From Dyadobacter crusticola DSM 16708 (GTDB lineage Bacteria > Bacteroidota > Bacteroidia > Cytophagales > Spirosomataceae): 64,000 nt of DNA. Below, piece after piece: positions 39,401 through 48,694 of this stretch (the stretch's first letter is position 1; the number at the start of each line of letters is the position of its first letter). Position numbers and translations under genes: made by a program. The stretch is taken from the NCBI RefSeq assembly GCF_000701505.1, contig NZ_KL370786.1, forward strand, positions 450,468 through 514,467, in the 5' to 3' direction. Under the pieces are notes generated by a model that saw only the letters and a program-made list of their open reading frames with translations, was not told the origin of the DNA and made no database searches.

Positions 39401-40270
39401 GTCAAAATTGAAGATATCGTTGGCTTTGTAAACAGGGTTTCCAAGAAAACCATTGCTTCCGTTTTTGAACAAAAAACAAAACTGTCGACACCAGTAACTG
39501 CCTCCGAGCTTCGCGTCTTAATTGCCGACGACAACGACGCCAACTTATTCCTGACAAATATCCTGGTGAAACGGCTTTTGCCTAATTCCATTATTTCACA
39601 AGCCAAAGACGGGGTACAAGCGCTTGATATGTGTACCAAAGGTTTTCCGGATCTGATCCTGATGGATATCCAAATGCCGGAGATGGACGGGTACGAGGCG
39701 ACCCGGCAGATCCGGAAATTACCAGGTGCCGGGCAGATCCCAATTATTGCACTCAGTGCGGGCAGTCTTAAAGAAGACCGGGAAAAAAGCGTAGTGGCAG
39801 GTATGAGCGCTTATTTGACCAAACCTGTCATTGAGCAAGCCCTCAGGCAGGTCCTGGCCGAACAGCTGAACGGTCTTTCATCCGACCCTGCGAACAGTGC
39901 TATATTCGAGCCCGAGCAAGTTGATGCTGAACAACCTGCCGACTTTAATCTGGATCAACTGGTTGAGAATTTTCTCGGCGACAGAGACTTTATTCAGGAA
40001 TACCTGGTCGTGACCAAAACCTCGCTATTAAGCACTTTGAAAGAGCTGGAAGCGCATGTGAAAGCGCAGGATTTCCAGGCTGTCAAGTTTGTAGCCCATA
40101 AAATCAAAGGAATAGCTGGCTACGCATGTCTGCCAAACGTCCGTCGCTTGTCAGCAGAATTGGAACAGGTTAAGCCAGGTGAAGTTCAGACACTTGACAG
40201 CACTTTTGACTATTTGCGGGCAGCTGTTAGTAAGGCTATGATTTTGATTGATGGTGTAATTGCTGCATAG
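36401..40270 (+). CDS. multi-PAS hybrid sensor histidine kinase with two receivers and Hpt
   Basis: 1289 residues from ATG, with no TM helix or signal peptide, so cytosolic. About five PAS/PAC modules span residues 1-640. HisKA follows with His662 ([15 protein letters not shown]), then HATPase ([26 protein letters not shown]). Receiver 1 has Asp946 ([12 protein letters not shown]), receiver 2 has Asp1089 ([13 protein letters not shown]), and a C-terminal Hpt domain has His1233 ([11 protein letters not shown]). All phosphorelay residues are intact, giving a possible His-Asp-His chain within one protein. No output regulator is adjacent. The signal is unknown; PAS suggests redox or a small ligand. 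Confidence 0.95.
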   Translation: MQEEQTIASTNAKSWDNQVFTLAFRANAATVLASTSFQALLGLETAEVPSRQLYDFLHPDERHTTITKLNLLRQKKITEFATTIRIHNGSYKAITCHDGLHLGGDTWVIHGRVLSDEDLLYAHSDFYKLFFEHSHDLMCMHNSEGVLLSVNPSGAESLGYQPDELEGKLLLDLMPAGSTPAFTDYLQRVLHSGHAEGLMPILHRNGRKMVWRYRNNLICQEGRQDIVIGNAVDITDSHKMARQVERLQELLAETNKTARVGGWEVDLKTNRVFWTDVTREIHELEPGFLPNIEEGLSFYKDGQSKELIETCVHRAITEGTGYDVELELITAKGNHVWVRSIGKTEFVNGKCVRLFGTFQDINERKKREVEISRSRKLLQDVLDSALKISIIATDPDGTITIFNKGAENMLGYKAEELVGIRSPELIHLGNELEARATQLSDEYDVPISGFRTFVHHAEQHGSDVRDWTYKRKDGSLVPVNLTVTVIRSENGEIAGYLGIATDMTDIQTTQNALLLEKARLSAFVTHSPAAVAMFDKNICYLATSQKWIEDYRLGDQQVIGRSHYEVFPNVSEQWKAIHQRCLEGEIVNRHEECWRPPGWAHDQYLNWEVRPWFSHDGEVGGIMMFTSDATADVAQRQELNAAKLAAEQASVAKSEFLASMSHEIRTPLNGIIGFTDLLLKTEISALQSQYLNIVNQSATALMSVINDILDFSKIEAGKLELDIARCDLLEIVSQASDIVSYSIQKKGVEFLLNLAPSLPRFAWVDETRLKQVLLNLLSNAAKFTDSGEIELSVTPIGLVGPMRQAIRFSVRDTGIGIREDRMEKIFSAFAQEDGSVAKKYGGTGLGLTISNRLLGMMGSRLQLTSQVGQGSTFSFDIGVKIDNSRPFAFEKVEQVQHVLIVDDNEHNQMILASIFDLFHISSDRAPSGAEGLALLKTRSYDAAVIDFHMPEMDGIAMIDEIRKELDPSKLPILLLHSSADDILVNEAVNRLGIMEHLSKPVKIEDIVGFVNRVSKKTIASVFEQKTKLSTPVTASELRVLIADDNDANLFLTNILVKRLLPNSIISQAKDGVQALDMCTKGFPDLILMDIQMPEMDGYEATRQIRKLPGAGQIPIIALSAGSLKEDREKSVVAGMSAYLTKPVIEQALRQVLAEQLNGLSSDPANSAIFEPEQVDAEQPADFNLDQLVENFLGDRDFIQEYLVVTKTSLLSTLKELEAHVKAQDFQAVKFVAHKIKGIAGYACLPNVRRLSAELEQVKPGEVQTLDSTFDYLRAAVSKAMILIDGVIAA

Positions 40271-40271
40271 G

Positions 40272-40309
40272 TGAGGAGTAATAATAAGCGGCCTGCTATT
40301 TACCCCTCA
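40272..40309. terminator. weak hairpin between convergent kinase and UspA genes
   Basis: Arms tgaggagtaa and ttacccctca pair over 9 of 10 positions and span the UspA stop codon in a 29-bp convergent gap. There is no T-run. Confidence 0.3.
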
Positions 40310-41145
40310 TGCATAGCATACGTCCAGACGGCTTCGGGGCAGTGGTTTACGACATCTTCGGCTATGCTTCCCAGCATCAGGTGTGTCAAACCGGTATGTC
40401 CATGTGTTGACATTGCGATGATGGAGAATTCGAGCTGGCGGGCAAATTTGATTATTCCGTCTTCTTCCGTTTTGCCGTGCTTGACAGCTACTGTATAGTT
40501 TTCCAGACCGTAGAACCGGGCAAAGTTCTCCAAAGCCACTTTCAGTTCCTGGTCTTTCTGTTTCGATTCCGTTGTTTTTACATGTAATAAATGCAGCCTT
40601 GCATTGAAAAATGTCTGCAGCGCTTTCACTTTCCCGATCAAGGCGCTCTTATTCAATTCAACAGTAGTGGGGAAAATGATATTTCTGATGTGTTCAACCT
40701 TTTGACTTTTATGTACTGCAAAAACGGGTACAGGGGAGCTGCGCACAATCTTTTCAGTATTTGAACCCACGAGAATCTCGCTAAGCCCGCTGGCCCCGGA
40801 GGTTGCCATAATCACCATGTCAGCATCCTGCTGGTGAATGGACTTCAATACTGCATGATTGATCAGTCCCTGTTCAATAACGAATTTTAAGGGAACATTC
40901 CCGGTATTTACCCGCTGTCTTAATTCATCAAAGTCGGCAGTGGCCTGCTGCTTCAACTCTGCAAGAATGGACATCGAGTTGTCGTGATAGGGGTTCACTT
41001 CAAGGGTTTCAATGTAGTTGGGTGTTAGATTAATGACGTGTAAAACAATCACTCGTCCGTGGCTCAAAGCCGCAATTTCAATGGCAAAACGGAGCGCCTG
41101 CTCAGAGGCTTTCGAAAAGTCGCAGGGAACGAGAATGTTTTTCAT
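40300..41145 (-). CDS. tandem UspA universal stress protein
   Basis: 281 residues from ATG. Two Usp domains are present. The first starts MKNILVPCDFSKASEQALRFAIEIAAL and ends MVIMATSGASGLSEILVGSNTEKIVRSSPVPVFAVHK. The second ends SIIAMSTHGHTGLTHLMLGSIAEDVVNHCPEAVW. Both G-x(9)-G(S/T)-type nucleotide loops are partly kept. Such proteins accumulate under energy or redox stress. It sits between two histidine kinases on a stretch that looks like a signalling cluster. Confidence 0.93.
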   Translation of the reverse strand: MKNILVPCDFSKASEQALRFAIEIAALSHGRVIVLHVINLTPNYIETLEVNPYHDNSMSILAELKQQATADFDELRQRVNTGNVPLKFVIEQGLINHAVLKSIHQQDADMVIMATSGASGLSEILVGSNTEKIVRSSPVPVFAVHKSQKVEHIRNIIFPTTVELNKSALIGKVKALQTFFNARLHLLHVKTTESKQKDQELKVALENFARFYGLENYTVAVKHGKTEEDGIIKFARQLEFSIIAMSTHGHTGLTHLMLGSIAEDVVNHCPEAVWTYAMHEG

Positions 41146-41170
41146 GAGATCATGCAGGTTGAAGGAGTTG

Positions 41171-41195
41171 TTATTTCATTGATGATATGAAATAA
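41171..41195. promoter_or_regulatory. 9-bp palindromic site upstream of uspA-like gene
   Basis: A perfect inverted repeat ttatttcat / atgaaataa with a 7-nt spacer, 26-50 bp upstream of the UspA start. It could be an operator for a dimeric regulator or a hairpin ending the upstream kinase transcript. No T-run follows. Confidence 0.4.
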
Positions 41196-41292
41196 GCGGA
41201 TCCCCGATCCTCATGCCTTGATTCGGCTTAGCTCAGATTATGATTGTTGTCACCAGGGGCTGGTAATCTCGCCCGTCCGGAATTTGTCGGTA

Positions 41293-42363
41293 CTAAGCAG
41301 GCTGCAAAAATACCTTAAAGCAGGTGCCTTGGTCTACTTGACTTTCTACTTGAATGTGTCCGCCGAGCGCTTCGGTCTGAAACTTTGTGATAAATAGCCC
41401 GATGCCTCTTGCGTCTGCATTTCCGTGGAAGGTTTTGAACATTTCAAATATGTCCTTGCCGTGTTTTTGCAGGTCAATTCCGATTCCGTTGTCTTTGATG
41501 AACACCTGGACGTGCCCGTCGGCGCATACCGCGTCGATGTTGATTTGAGGGACTCTTTCGGGATGCCGGTATTTCAAAGCATTGCTGAGGAGATTTAAGA
41601 TAATGCTTTCCAAATAGGCGGGATACGCCAGTACCTGCAAGTCAGGATCCACATTGGTCATTACAGAAGCACCCAGCGATTTAATCTGCAGGCTCAAAGA
41701 GTTGATCGCCGTTGACACGTAAGAGAGCAAGTTACATGGCTGATAATTGTCCGTTTCCAGATTCTGAATTTTGGCCATTTCCGATAAATGCTCGACCATC
41801 GATGAAAATCCTGTGGACAGTTCTTTCAGCATTCCGATCATTGTTACCCGTTCCGCTTCATCTTCCGCCATATCGTACAAACTCATCAGCGAACGGAAGT
41901 TGCCTGAGTAGGATCTGAGATCGTGGGCGACCACGTTCGCAAAATTCGCAAGCCGTTTATTCTGGCGATTTATGATTTCGTTGGACTTTGTCAATTGTTG
42001 CTGAAGTAATTTAACTTCATTAATGTCAGCTACATGCACAAAAAATCCGATCACTTTTCCATCAACTATATGCGGGTAATAATTGGCAAGCGTATATTTT
42101 ATCTTGCCACTTGGAAGCATAATTTGGCGTTCGAAGGTTTGCGCCTCACCTTGGAGAACACTTTGAATGTAAGGCAGGTTTTTCTCGTAAAGGGAGCCTA
42201 ATAGCTCAGAAATGGTGATTTTGTCAATCATCTCTTCACTTTTCTTGCCAAACCAATCCAGGTAAGCGGCATTCGCATATCGGCAGACAAGATCTTTATC
42301 CCAGTAAGCAATCATAGCGGATATGTGGTCCGCCACAGTCTGGGCTAGTAATGGTATTTCCAT
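41293..42363 (-). CDS. PAS-domain sensor histidine kinase
   Basis: 356 residues from ATG. One PAS domain (about residues 8-118: MIAYWDKDLVCRYANAAYLDWFG) is followed by a short coiled coil, a HisKA-like domain with His147 (ANVVAHDLRSYSGN) and a HATPase with N-box ILNLLSNALKYRHP and the G-type region FIKDNGIGIDLQKHG. There is no TM segment. The phospho-acceptor box is of the HDLRxxxxN type frequent in Bacteroidota kinases. No receiver is adjacent. It may be co-transcribed with the UspA gene 147 bp downstream. Confidence 0.92.
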   Translation of the reverse strand: MEIPLLAQTVADHISAMIAYWDKDLVCRYANAAYLDWFGKKSEEMIDKITISELLGSLYEKNLPYIQSVLQGEAQTFERQIMLPSGKIKYTLANYYPHIVDGKVIGFFVHVADINEVKLLQQQLTKSNEIINRQNKRLANFANVVAHDLRSYSGNFRSLMSLYDMAEDEAERVTMIGMLKELSTGFSSMVEHLSEMAKIQNLETDNYQPCNLLSYVSTAINSLSLQIKSLGASVMTNVDPDLQVLAYPAYLESIILNLLSNALKYRHPERVPQINIDAVCADGHVQVFIKDNGIGIDLQKHGKDIFEMFKTFHGNADARGIGLFITKFQTEALGGHIQVESQVDQGTCFKVFLQPA

Positions 42364-42637
42364 AGACGTAATGTAGGTTCACGCGGTAAGTCTCCTAAGA
42401 AATACGCAGCTTAATATCGCGAAAGTACATGTAATTTGCTACCGAAATTGACCAGCTTCTTATGGTCAGCACTATTTTGAGTAAGATATCAGTCAGCATT
42501 CTACGGAGTCACAGGTTTTAGTATTTCAAACCAGCTCATCAAACCTGACGAATGTCATTTTTCCTGGCCGTCAAAGTCAACAAGTGCCACTCACCCGTGT
42601 GATACCTTCGTAGCATTCTTAAATAAAATTTTGCCTT

Positions 42638-43384
42638 ATGGATTTACTAAATAAAGTTGCGATTGTTACCGGCGCTGGCTCAGGGATTGGCCGGAGCGTG
42701 GCATTGGCGTATGCAGCCGAGGGAGCTAAGGTGGTCGTTTCCGATGTTCAGGAGAAAGAGGGACTACAAACCGTTGAAATGATTCGCAAAGCAGGCGGGG
42801 AGGCTATCTTTTTCCGTGCTGATATATCTTCCCCAAATGAAAATGCAGCACTCGTCGATGCGGCAGTTGCCACTTATGGCGCATTGCATATCGCCTGTAA
42901 CAATGCGGGAATCGGCGGTGCATCGGCGCCGGTTGGAGAATACCCGATAGAAGCTTGGGACAAAGTGATCGCGATTAACCTCTCTGGTGTATTTTACGGA
43001 ATGCGGTACCAGATTCCGGCTATGCTAAATGCTGGAGGCGGCACGATCGTGAATATGGCTTCGATCCTGGGAAACGTGGGTTTTGCAAATAGCCCTGCGT
43101 ATGTTGCTGCCAAGCACGGAGTTGTCGGACTGACAAAGAATATAGCCCTGGAATACGGTGCAAAAGGCATTAGGGCCAATGCGGTAGGGCCGGCTTTCAT
43201 CAAGACGCCGCTGCTTAAAGATATGGACGCAAATACATTAGACTGGCTGGTGACCAAACATCCGATCGGGAGGCTGGGAGAGCCCGAGGAAGTTGCCGAG
43301 CTCGTTTTATGGCTAAGCAGTTCAAAATCTTCCTTTGTTACGGGTTCATATTATCCAGTTGACGGAGGATATCTAGCCAGCTAA
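42638..43384 (+). CDS. short-chain dehydrogenase/reductase
   Basis: 248 residues from ATG. It is a classical SDR with TGAGSGIGRSVALAYA, Asp after strand 2 (VVSDVQEKEG, favouring NAD), NNAGIGG and the catalytic SPAYVAAKHG. The C-terminus FVTGSYYPVDGGYLAS is typical of glucose-dehydrogenase/FabG-like members. It is a single gene; the substrate is unknown. Confidence 0.93.
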   Translation: MDLLNKVAIVTGAGSGIGRSVALAYAAEGAKVVVSDVQEKEGLQTVEMIRKAGGEAIFFRADISSPNENAALVDAAVATYGALHIACNNAGIGGASAPVGEYPIEAWDKVIAINLSGVFYGMRYQIPAMLNAGGGTIVNMASILGNVGFANSPAYVAAKHGVVGLTKNIALEYGAKGIRANAVGPAFIKTPLLKDMDANTLDWLVTKHPIGRLGEPEEVAELVLWLSSSKSSFVTGSYYPVDGGYLAS

Positions 43385-43454
43385 CAGGTAGGGGAGAAGT
43401 TTCGAGACCGGGCTTATTGTTTAACCTGCCGGCATTGATGATAGCCCGGATCGT

Positions 43455-45836
43455 TCATTCAGATTTCAGCGATTTAACAGGATTCATTAACCCTGCTTTA
43501 ACACTTTGAAAACTAATGGTCAGCAGCGCAACCGCCAGTGAAAGTGAACCAGCAAATGCGAAAACCCGCCAGCCTATATCAATCTTGTAAGCGAAGTTTT
43601 GTAGCCATTGATTCATCACATACCATGCAAGGGGAGAAGCAATGACAATTGCGATGAGTACCAGTTTTACAAAATCTTTGGACAACAAAGAAACAATGCT
43701 CGCCACGGATGCGCCCAGCACTTTTCGGACGCCGATCTCCTTCACACGTTGCTCGGCTGTGAAAGCTGCCAAACCAAATAATCCAAGGCAGGCAATGAAT
43801 ATAGCCAGAAGTGCGAAAATGGTTGAAAGCGTACCGACTATCGTTTCCCCTTTGTAAATCTGTTGGTAATCGTTGTCTACAAACGAATAGGCAAATGGGA
43901 AGTTGGGGTTTAGTTTCTTGTAGACCTTTTCAATACCATCAAGAGCAGCTTTGGTTTTCCCAGGCTGAGTCCGAATTAAGATGTTACCGTAATGACCATT
44001 AGCGAGGCGAATGATCAGAGGTGTGATGGGTTCGTGAAGTGAGTTGAAATGGAAATCTTCAATCACGCCCACTATTTTTCCGGGTTTGTCCCAGAATGTG
44101 AGTGGCTGACCCACAGGATCTTTATAACCAATGCGTTTTGCCGCTGCCTGGTTGATCAGATAGCTGCTGGAATCCGTTGCCAAATGCCGGGAGAAGTCAC
44201 GGCCCGCGACAAATCTGAGTTTCAAAGTCTTGGCGAAATCATAACCTACGGCTGTGTTATTAAATGAAATAGCAGCCTCGGGATCCTTTCCGGTCCAGCT
44301 CACTCCTTCGGTGGTGCTTCCATTGCCCAAAGGGCCGCCATACATATTTGTAACAGATTGTATGCCACTCATCGCCAGCAACTGCTGCTTATACAGAGGA
44401 TATATTTTCGCCAACTCCCCTTCGACCGGAATGCTGATCAAATTCTCACGCTCATAGCCGAGGTTCTTGGTTTGAATGTATTGAAGTTGCTGGTAAACCA
44501 CGACCGTACCTACAATCAAAAGCATGGACATTACAAACTGAAAAACCACCAAACCGCGCCGAAATAACTGAGCGCCCATGCCATTACCGAGCCGCGACAA
44601 CGCGCCGGCACCTTTCAGCACTCTGATCGGATCCAGAGAAGACAAGAATAGCGCAGGATAACTGCCTGACAAAACACCGGTCACCACCAACAGCCCGAAT
44701 AAGCCCATCCAAAACAAAGGCTGCTGCCAGGGCAGAAATAATTGCTTATCGGTAAGTTGATTGAAAACGGGCAAAAACAGGACAACCAGCACAAGAGCTG
44801 TTAGGAGCGAAAGAGTCGTCATAAGCATTGCTTCACTCATAAACTGGCCAACAAGTGACGCATGTCCGGCACCGACAACTTTACGTACTCCCACTTCTCT
44901 CGCCCTTTTCGAAGATCTTGCCGTGGCCAGATTCATAAAATTGATTACCGCGATCAGCAATAAAAAGACAGCAACAACAGCCAATAACCTTACATACTCG
45001 ATACGCCCGCCAAAGGGATAACCGTCCTTAAAACCCGAGTAGAGGTGTGCCTCGGTTTCTGGCTGAAGAAAAAGATTGATATAGAAAGTCTTGCCAAAAT
45101 CGGTGTTACGTCCTTTCAGAAACCATTTGAGCTTGTCATTAAACCTGCTGGGATCAGCATCCGCCCGGAGTTGAAATCTTGTTTTTGGACCTGCATTGGT
45201 CCATTCTTTCAGCCAGGAGTTCTTGGACATAAAGTCCTGCCAGCTTAATAGAAAGTCATATTGATCCGATGAATTGGCAGGCAGATTCTCAAAAACAGCA
45301 GTGACCTGATAATTTAAAGTATTGTCAAACTGGATGGATTTGCCAAGCGCCTTTTCCGGATTGCCAAAATAGATCTCTGCAAGTTTTCTTGAAATTGCGA
45401 TACTATTCGGTGCATTGAGCGCGGTGGCAGGTGTGCCGGCAAGAAGTGGGATGCTGTACATTTTAAACCAATCGGACCCGGCGTAACATCCGGTTTGTTT
45501 GGCAGTTTTATTTCCTACTCCCAGTAAATGGCCTTCCTGCCAGGAAAAGCCCGCTGCATGAACCACTTCGGGAAATTGCTTTTTTAATTCATCAGCCAGT
45601 AAACCGGGCGTATCATCGTCTGTAACAATTTTGCCGTCGGTAAATTCATGCTCCATTACACGATATAAATTAGGCGAATTATCGTATTGCGTACCAATAC
45701 TGAGCTCATCCTAGATCCACAGGAAAATGAGCAAAGCGGAAGCCATTCCCAACGCCAAACCCAAAATATTGATCACCGAAAACGCTTTGTTGCGAAGCAG
45801 ATTTCGCCGGGCAATTTTGAAGTAGTTAGTAAACAT
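43455..45836 (-). pseudogene. MacB/FtsX-type ABC permease interrupted by an in-frame TAG
   Basis: The full frame from ATG at 45836 (MFTNYFKIARRNLLRNKAFS) would encode 793 residues of a double-FtsX permease like the one at 6580. Codon 42, at 45711-45713, is TAG, directly after the first TM helix (FLWI-stop-DEL); the intact paralogue has LLWVNDEL there, and the usual residue is Gln or Asn. The rest is uninterrupted. An ATG at 45656 could restart a 733-residue product lacking the first TM helix. Core features are AVINFMNLATARSSKRAREVGVRK and AEQRVKEIGVRKVLGA. The stop could be a sequencing error, a recent nonsense mutation, or tolerated. Confidence 0.85.
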
Positions 45837-46188
45837 AGACGGGCTGGTTAGTGAGTTGTATGAACAGCTTTTTCAGTAAGTTCATCAGCCATATAGCTTC
45901 CTGATTTGCTGGTAAAATAACCTGCCAATACAATTTTCATTGCTAAATCATTGACTATCATGTTGATAAAGTACAGATTCAATGTGGCAGTGTTCACCAC
46001 CGGACGGTTTCTGTCCGGTTTCAAACCTATTTTGGCGTGGGACTTAACACATCCATTCAGGTGTCCGTCCAGTTGTGTACAAAAACATTGTTCTTGGCGT
46101 GTTTTCGCACCCAACCAGCAGCCTATGTATTGTAGTTTATTTTATTGACAGGGATAAACCTGCCAATCATCTTTAAACACTCAATACC
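45837..46188. other. intergenic region with a short inverted repeat, no gene seen
   Basis: 352 bp between the divergent permease and lipoprotein genes. The only structure noted is a 7-bp inverted repeat accggac / gtccggt at 45999-46019. A minus-strand open frame through here has no protein character. Confidence 0.5.
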
Positions 46189-46968
46189 ATGGTGATGAAA
46201 AAAGATCTTTTTATTCTGTCAATCGCGCTCTTATTTGTGCAGCTTGTTGCGTGCGAACGGAGTTTGATACCTGATGATTCAGAACTGCGCGCCAGCAGTG
46301 ATACTTTGGAGAATCAGTCCTCACCCCGGCACATTGCCACCAAAACAACTACCGACATCAAGCTGAGGGATAATCACGTGTTTGAACTGATCAATGGCAC
46401 TAGCACGAAGGTGATGTGGAAGGTTGCCCCAGCGGCCACGATCCTCCATATAGGAACAAAGGCAGTTATTCAGTTTCGAAAGCCAGGTTTACACCGGGTG
46501 TACGCAATTGACAGCGTGAGCGCCGATACCACGTTTCTGGATGTAACAGTAGCAACTGAAATGGCTTCTGACCCAAAGTATTATGAGCAGGACTTTTACG
46601 ATAATGACGAGGTATTGATTACACCGCACACATTTCCCGACTCAGCCAACATACTCGAATTGCGCGCGATTACTACCAGAAGCTACGAATGCCTGAATAA
46701 CCTTCTGATTATTTACCAGGAAAAACAAGGAAATACTTACCGCATCACTTTTGATAAGGTAGCGAGTGGAAATGTGTGCATGGAAGGGGCGAAAAAAGCA
46801 GAGAATAGTTCATGGATCAGCAATTCATCGACCGGATCCCGCGAAGGAAACATTGAGATAACTTTTAAAAATAAGCTTTATAAAGGTTCTTTCAGACGAA
46901 ATGGAGCGTCCTATGAATTTGATTGGGATCACCAGGAGGGGGTGATTTTTACAACTAAAAAGATATAG
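46189..46968 (+). CDS. lipoprotein of unknown function
   Basis: 259 residues (ATG at 46189, alternative ATG at 46195). The signal peptide has lipobox LVAC (Cys near residue 22), followed by a low-complexity linker (SLIPDDSELRASSDTLENQS). The mature part contains an Ig/PKD-like strand pattern (VFELINGTSTKVMWKVAPAA, AVIQFRKPGLHRVYAID) and a C-terminal beta region (IEITFKNKLYKGSFRRNGAS). A PKD-like fold is likely for residues about 55-130; the rest is unassigned. Confidence 0.7.
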   Translation: MVMKKDLFILSIALLFVQLVACERSLIPDDSELRASSDTLENQSSPRHIATKTTTDIKLRDNHVFELINGTSTKVMWKVAPAATILHIGTKAVIQFRKPGLHRVYAIDSVSADTTFLDVTVATEMASDPKYYEQDFYDNDEVLITPHTFPDSANILELRAITTRSYECLNNLLIIYQEKQGNTYRITFDKVASGNVCMEGAKKAENSSWISNSSTGSREGNIEITFKNKLYKGSFRRNGASYEFDWDHQEGVIFTTKKI

Positions 46969-47077
46969 TGAGCAGACGAAGCTTTTGCGGGTGGCCTCAC
47001 CAAATGGGCAGAGAGCTCGGATGAAAGCACGTGCCGCTCGGACTTCCATGCATTAGACAAAACTATATCACATCAGG

Positions 47078-47095
47078 GTTATGAATATCAAACAG
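47078..47095 (-). promoter_or_regulatory. operator-like repeat A upstream of the AraC gene
   Basis: On the plus strand it reads gttatgaatatcaaacag. It is the exact reverse complement of the repeat at 48515-48532 and a 17/18 inverted match to the repeat at 47134-47151. A weaker half-site (TGATAT) lies 20 bp away on the same face. Confidence 0.6.
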
Positions 47096-47133
47096 ACGGG
47101 TTTTGTCGTTACAACATGAGCTGTCGAGCATTT

Positions 47134-47151
47134 CTGTTTGATAATCATAAC
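47134..47151 (+). promoter_or_regulatory. operator-like repeat B just before the AraC start
   Basis: ctgtttgataatcataac ends 8 bp before the ATG of the AraC gene. Together with repeat A it forms an 18-bp inverted repeat separated by 38 bp, well placed for autoregulation. Confidence 0.6.
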
Positions 47152-47159
47152 CTTGAACT

Positions 47160-48038
47160 ATGAAAGACCGTAACATTGCTCCCGTTTCTGAATTTGGTGC
47201 TGAGCTCAGAAACCAGGGATTTAAGGTTTTTGAAATTAAGGCTGGTGAAAATGTGGTCAGAACTTATAACCGGAAGGATTTCTATAAAATCTGCCTCGTC
47301 ACAGGTCGCAGCCTTGTGCAATACGCAGACCGTGGCATTGAAATCGATGCAAAAACCTTGTTCTTCGGCAATCCGCATATTCCATACTCCTGGGAAATCA
47401 TTTCGGAGGAATATACCGGGTACACCTGTTTGTTTTCGGAAAGCTTTTTAAAAGTCAATGAGCGTTCAGAAAGTCTTCAGGAGAGTCCGTTATTTAAGAT
47501 AGGAGGGACGCCGATCTTTACATTATCAGAAGAGCAGCGAAACTTCATTGCTTCGATCTTTCAGAAAATGATTGCAGAAGATGCGACAGCTTACATGTTT
47601 AAGCATGATCTGATGCGCAACTACATCAATCTGCTGATTCACGAAGCATTGAAAATGCAGCCTGCCGAGAATTTCTTCAGGCATAAGAATGCAGCAGAAC
47701 GAACCGCTTCTTTGTTCTTCGACCTTTTGGAAAGACAGTTTCCCATTGAAAGTATAGACCACCCAATGCAGTTCAAAACTGCCCAGGAATTTGCCAACCG
47801 GCTCTCCGTGCATGTCAATCACCTGAACCGTTCGGTGAAAGAAATCACAGGCAAACCCACCAGTGCCCACATTGCCGAAAGGATCATTATGGAAGCAAAA
47901 GCGCTTTTAATCCACACGGACTGGACAGTCGCCGAAATCGGCTATGCGCTTGGTTTTGAGTACCCTGCCTACTTCAACAACTATTTCAAAAGGCTCACCG
48001 GCACTGTACCATCTTCGGTACGAATGCAAACTGCGTGA
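47160..48038 (+). CDS. AraC-family transcriptional regulator with flanking operator repeats
   Basis: 292 residues from ATG. The N-terminal sensing domain is cupin-like (residues about 20-110, ending in a WEIISEEYTGYTCLFSE block). The C-terminal double HTH is FANRLSVHVNHLNRSVKEIT and VAEIGYALGFEYPAYFNNYF. Members of this type usually regulate a divergent or adjacent MFS exporter or oxidoreductase gene. Here the neighbour is the surviving tail of an MFS gene, then a hydrolase operon. Repeats A and B lie upstream of its start, and copies recur before the hydrolase gene. Confidence 0.93.
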   Translation: MKDRNIAPVSEFGAELRNQGFKVFEIKAGENVVRTYNRKDFYKICLVTGRSLVQYADRGIEIDAKTLFFGNPHIPYSWEIISEEYTGYTCLFSESFLKVNERSESLQESPLFKIGGTPIFTLSEEQRNFIASIFQKMIAEDATAYMFKHDLMRNYINLLIHEALKMQPAENFFRHKNAAERTASLFFDLLERQFPIESIDHPMQFKTAQEFANRLSVHVNHLNRSVKEITGKPTSAHIAERIIMEAKALLIHTDWTVAEIGYALGFEYPAYFNNYFKRLTGTVPSSVRMQTA

Positions 48039-48218
48039 TATCCATAATGACCCGTTTGATTATCATCATAACAGGGTAGTAGCTCGGGATATCTTTGTAA
48101 AACGAGGTCCGACGAGTTACCACCCAGTTATGAGAAATTGCGACGCTTTCATTCCAGCTTACCCGCCTTTTCATCTCAATTAAATCCTAGTCCATCTTAC
48201 TGTCGGCATGGGTCGGGA

Positions 48219-48500
48219 ATGTCGATTGTCACTGCGTTATTGATTTTCCTGGGCGGTAGTATGGTTGTTACCTCCCTGTTTATCGCGGTTTGGGGATTTG
48301 CATTCGGAAGTGTGCAGGTGGGCTGGCCGACCTGCATTAGCCTTGCAGTTCCCGATGAAGTCGAAAGTGGTGGCAGCGTGCTGGTTGCGACAACACAGCT
48401 TGCAATTACACTCGGTGCAGGCTTAGGCGGGCTGGTATTTGACCCCGTAGGGATTGAAGGCACATTCGGGCTGGGAAGTCTGGTTTGGCTTTGCACGGAA
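48219..48500 (+). pseudogene. C-terminal remnant of an MFS (DHA1-type) transporter
   Basis: The frame reads MSIVTALLIFLGGSMVVTSL, then AVWGFAFGSVQVGWPTCISL and PDEVESGGSVLVATTQLAIT, then GAGLGGLVFDPVGIEGTF. This is the TM9-TM12 region of DHA1-family drug/sugar efflux permeases (usual text WGxxFGxxPVGWxxWxxxAxPDExES). The first roughly 270 residues are absent, and the frame runs on into non-family sequence (CTEHSHLSC...). The gene has therefore lost its 5' two thirds and its natural end. Repeat D of the AraC operator set lies inside the non-family extension. Confidence 0.8.
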
Positions 48501-48514
48501 CATTCTCATCTGTC

Positions 48515-48551
48515 CTGTTTGATATTCATAACATATCGCTTGATATCCATT
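48515..48551 (+). promoter_or_regulatory. operator-like repeats D and E, direct repeats 21 bp apart
   Basis: ctgtttgatattcataac (48515-48532) is followed by a second half-site TTGATATCCAT at 48540-48550. The cores TTGATATTCAT and TTGATATCCAT start exactly 21 bp (two helical turns) apart in direct orientation, the geometry of AraC-type tandem half-sites. They lie about 150 bp upstream of the hydrolase start. Confidence 0.6.
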
Positions 48552-48621
48552 GGACATTGCAGTACGGATCCCGGTAATTTTGAAATATCGAAAAGCAAGC
48601 GACAATGCCGGCTAAATTTTC

Positions 48622-48649
48622 TTGACAGAAATTTAACCGACGATATCAT
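48622..48649 (+). promoter_or_regulatory. E. coli-like promoter TTGACA-N16-TATCAT before the hydrolase operon
   Basis: A perfect -35 hexamer and 5/6 -10 hexamer with 16-bp spacing, 45 bp before the ATG at 48695 and 71 bp downstream of operator repeat E. This form is unusual for Bacteroidota promoters; it may be fortuitous. Confidence 0.35.
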
Positions 48650-48694
48650 CAATGAGCTGACATACTGGCTAATATGATATCAGTTGGTGCTAAG

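Noticed and set aside
45848-46114. 88-codon minus-strand frame upstream of the broken permease
   Set aside because: The composition is not protein-like and no family was recognised; the region was left as intergenic.
48138-48677. A 179-codon frame as an intact gene
   Set aside because: Only 48219 to about 48490 matches a family (MFS C-terminus); the sequence before and after is not protein-like, so it was called a remnant.
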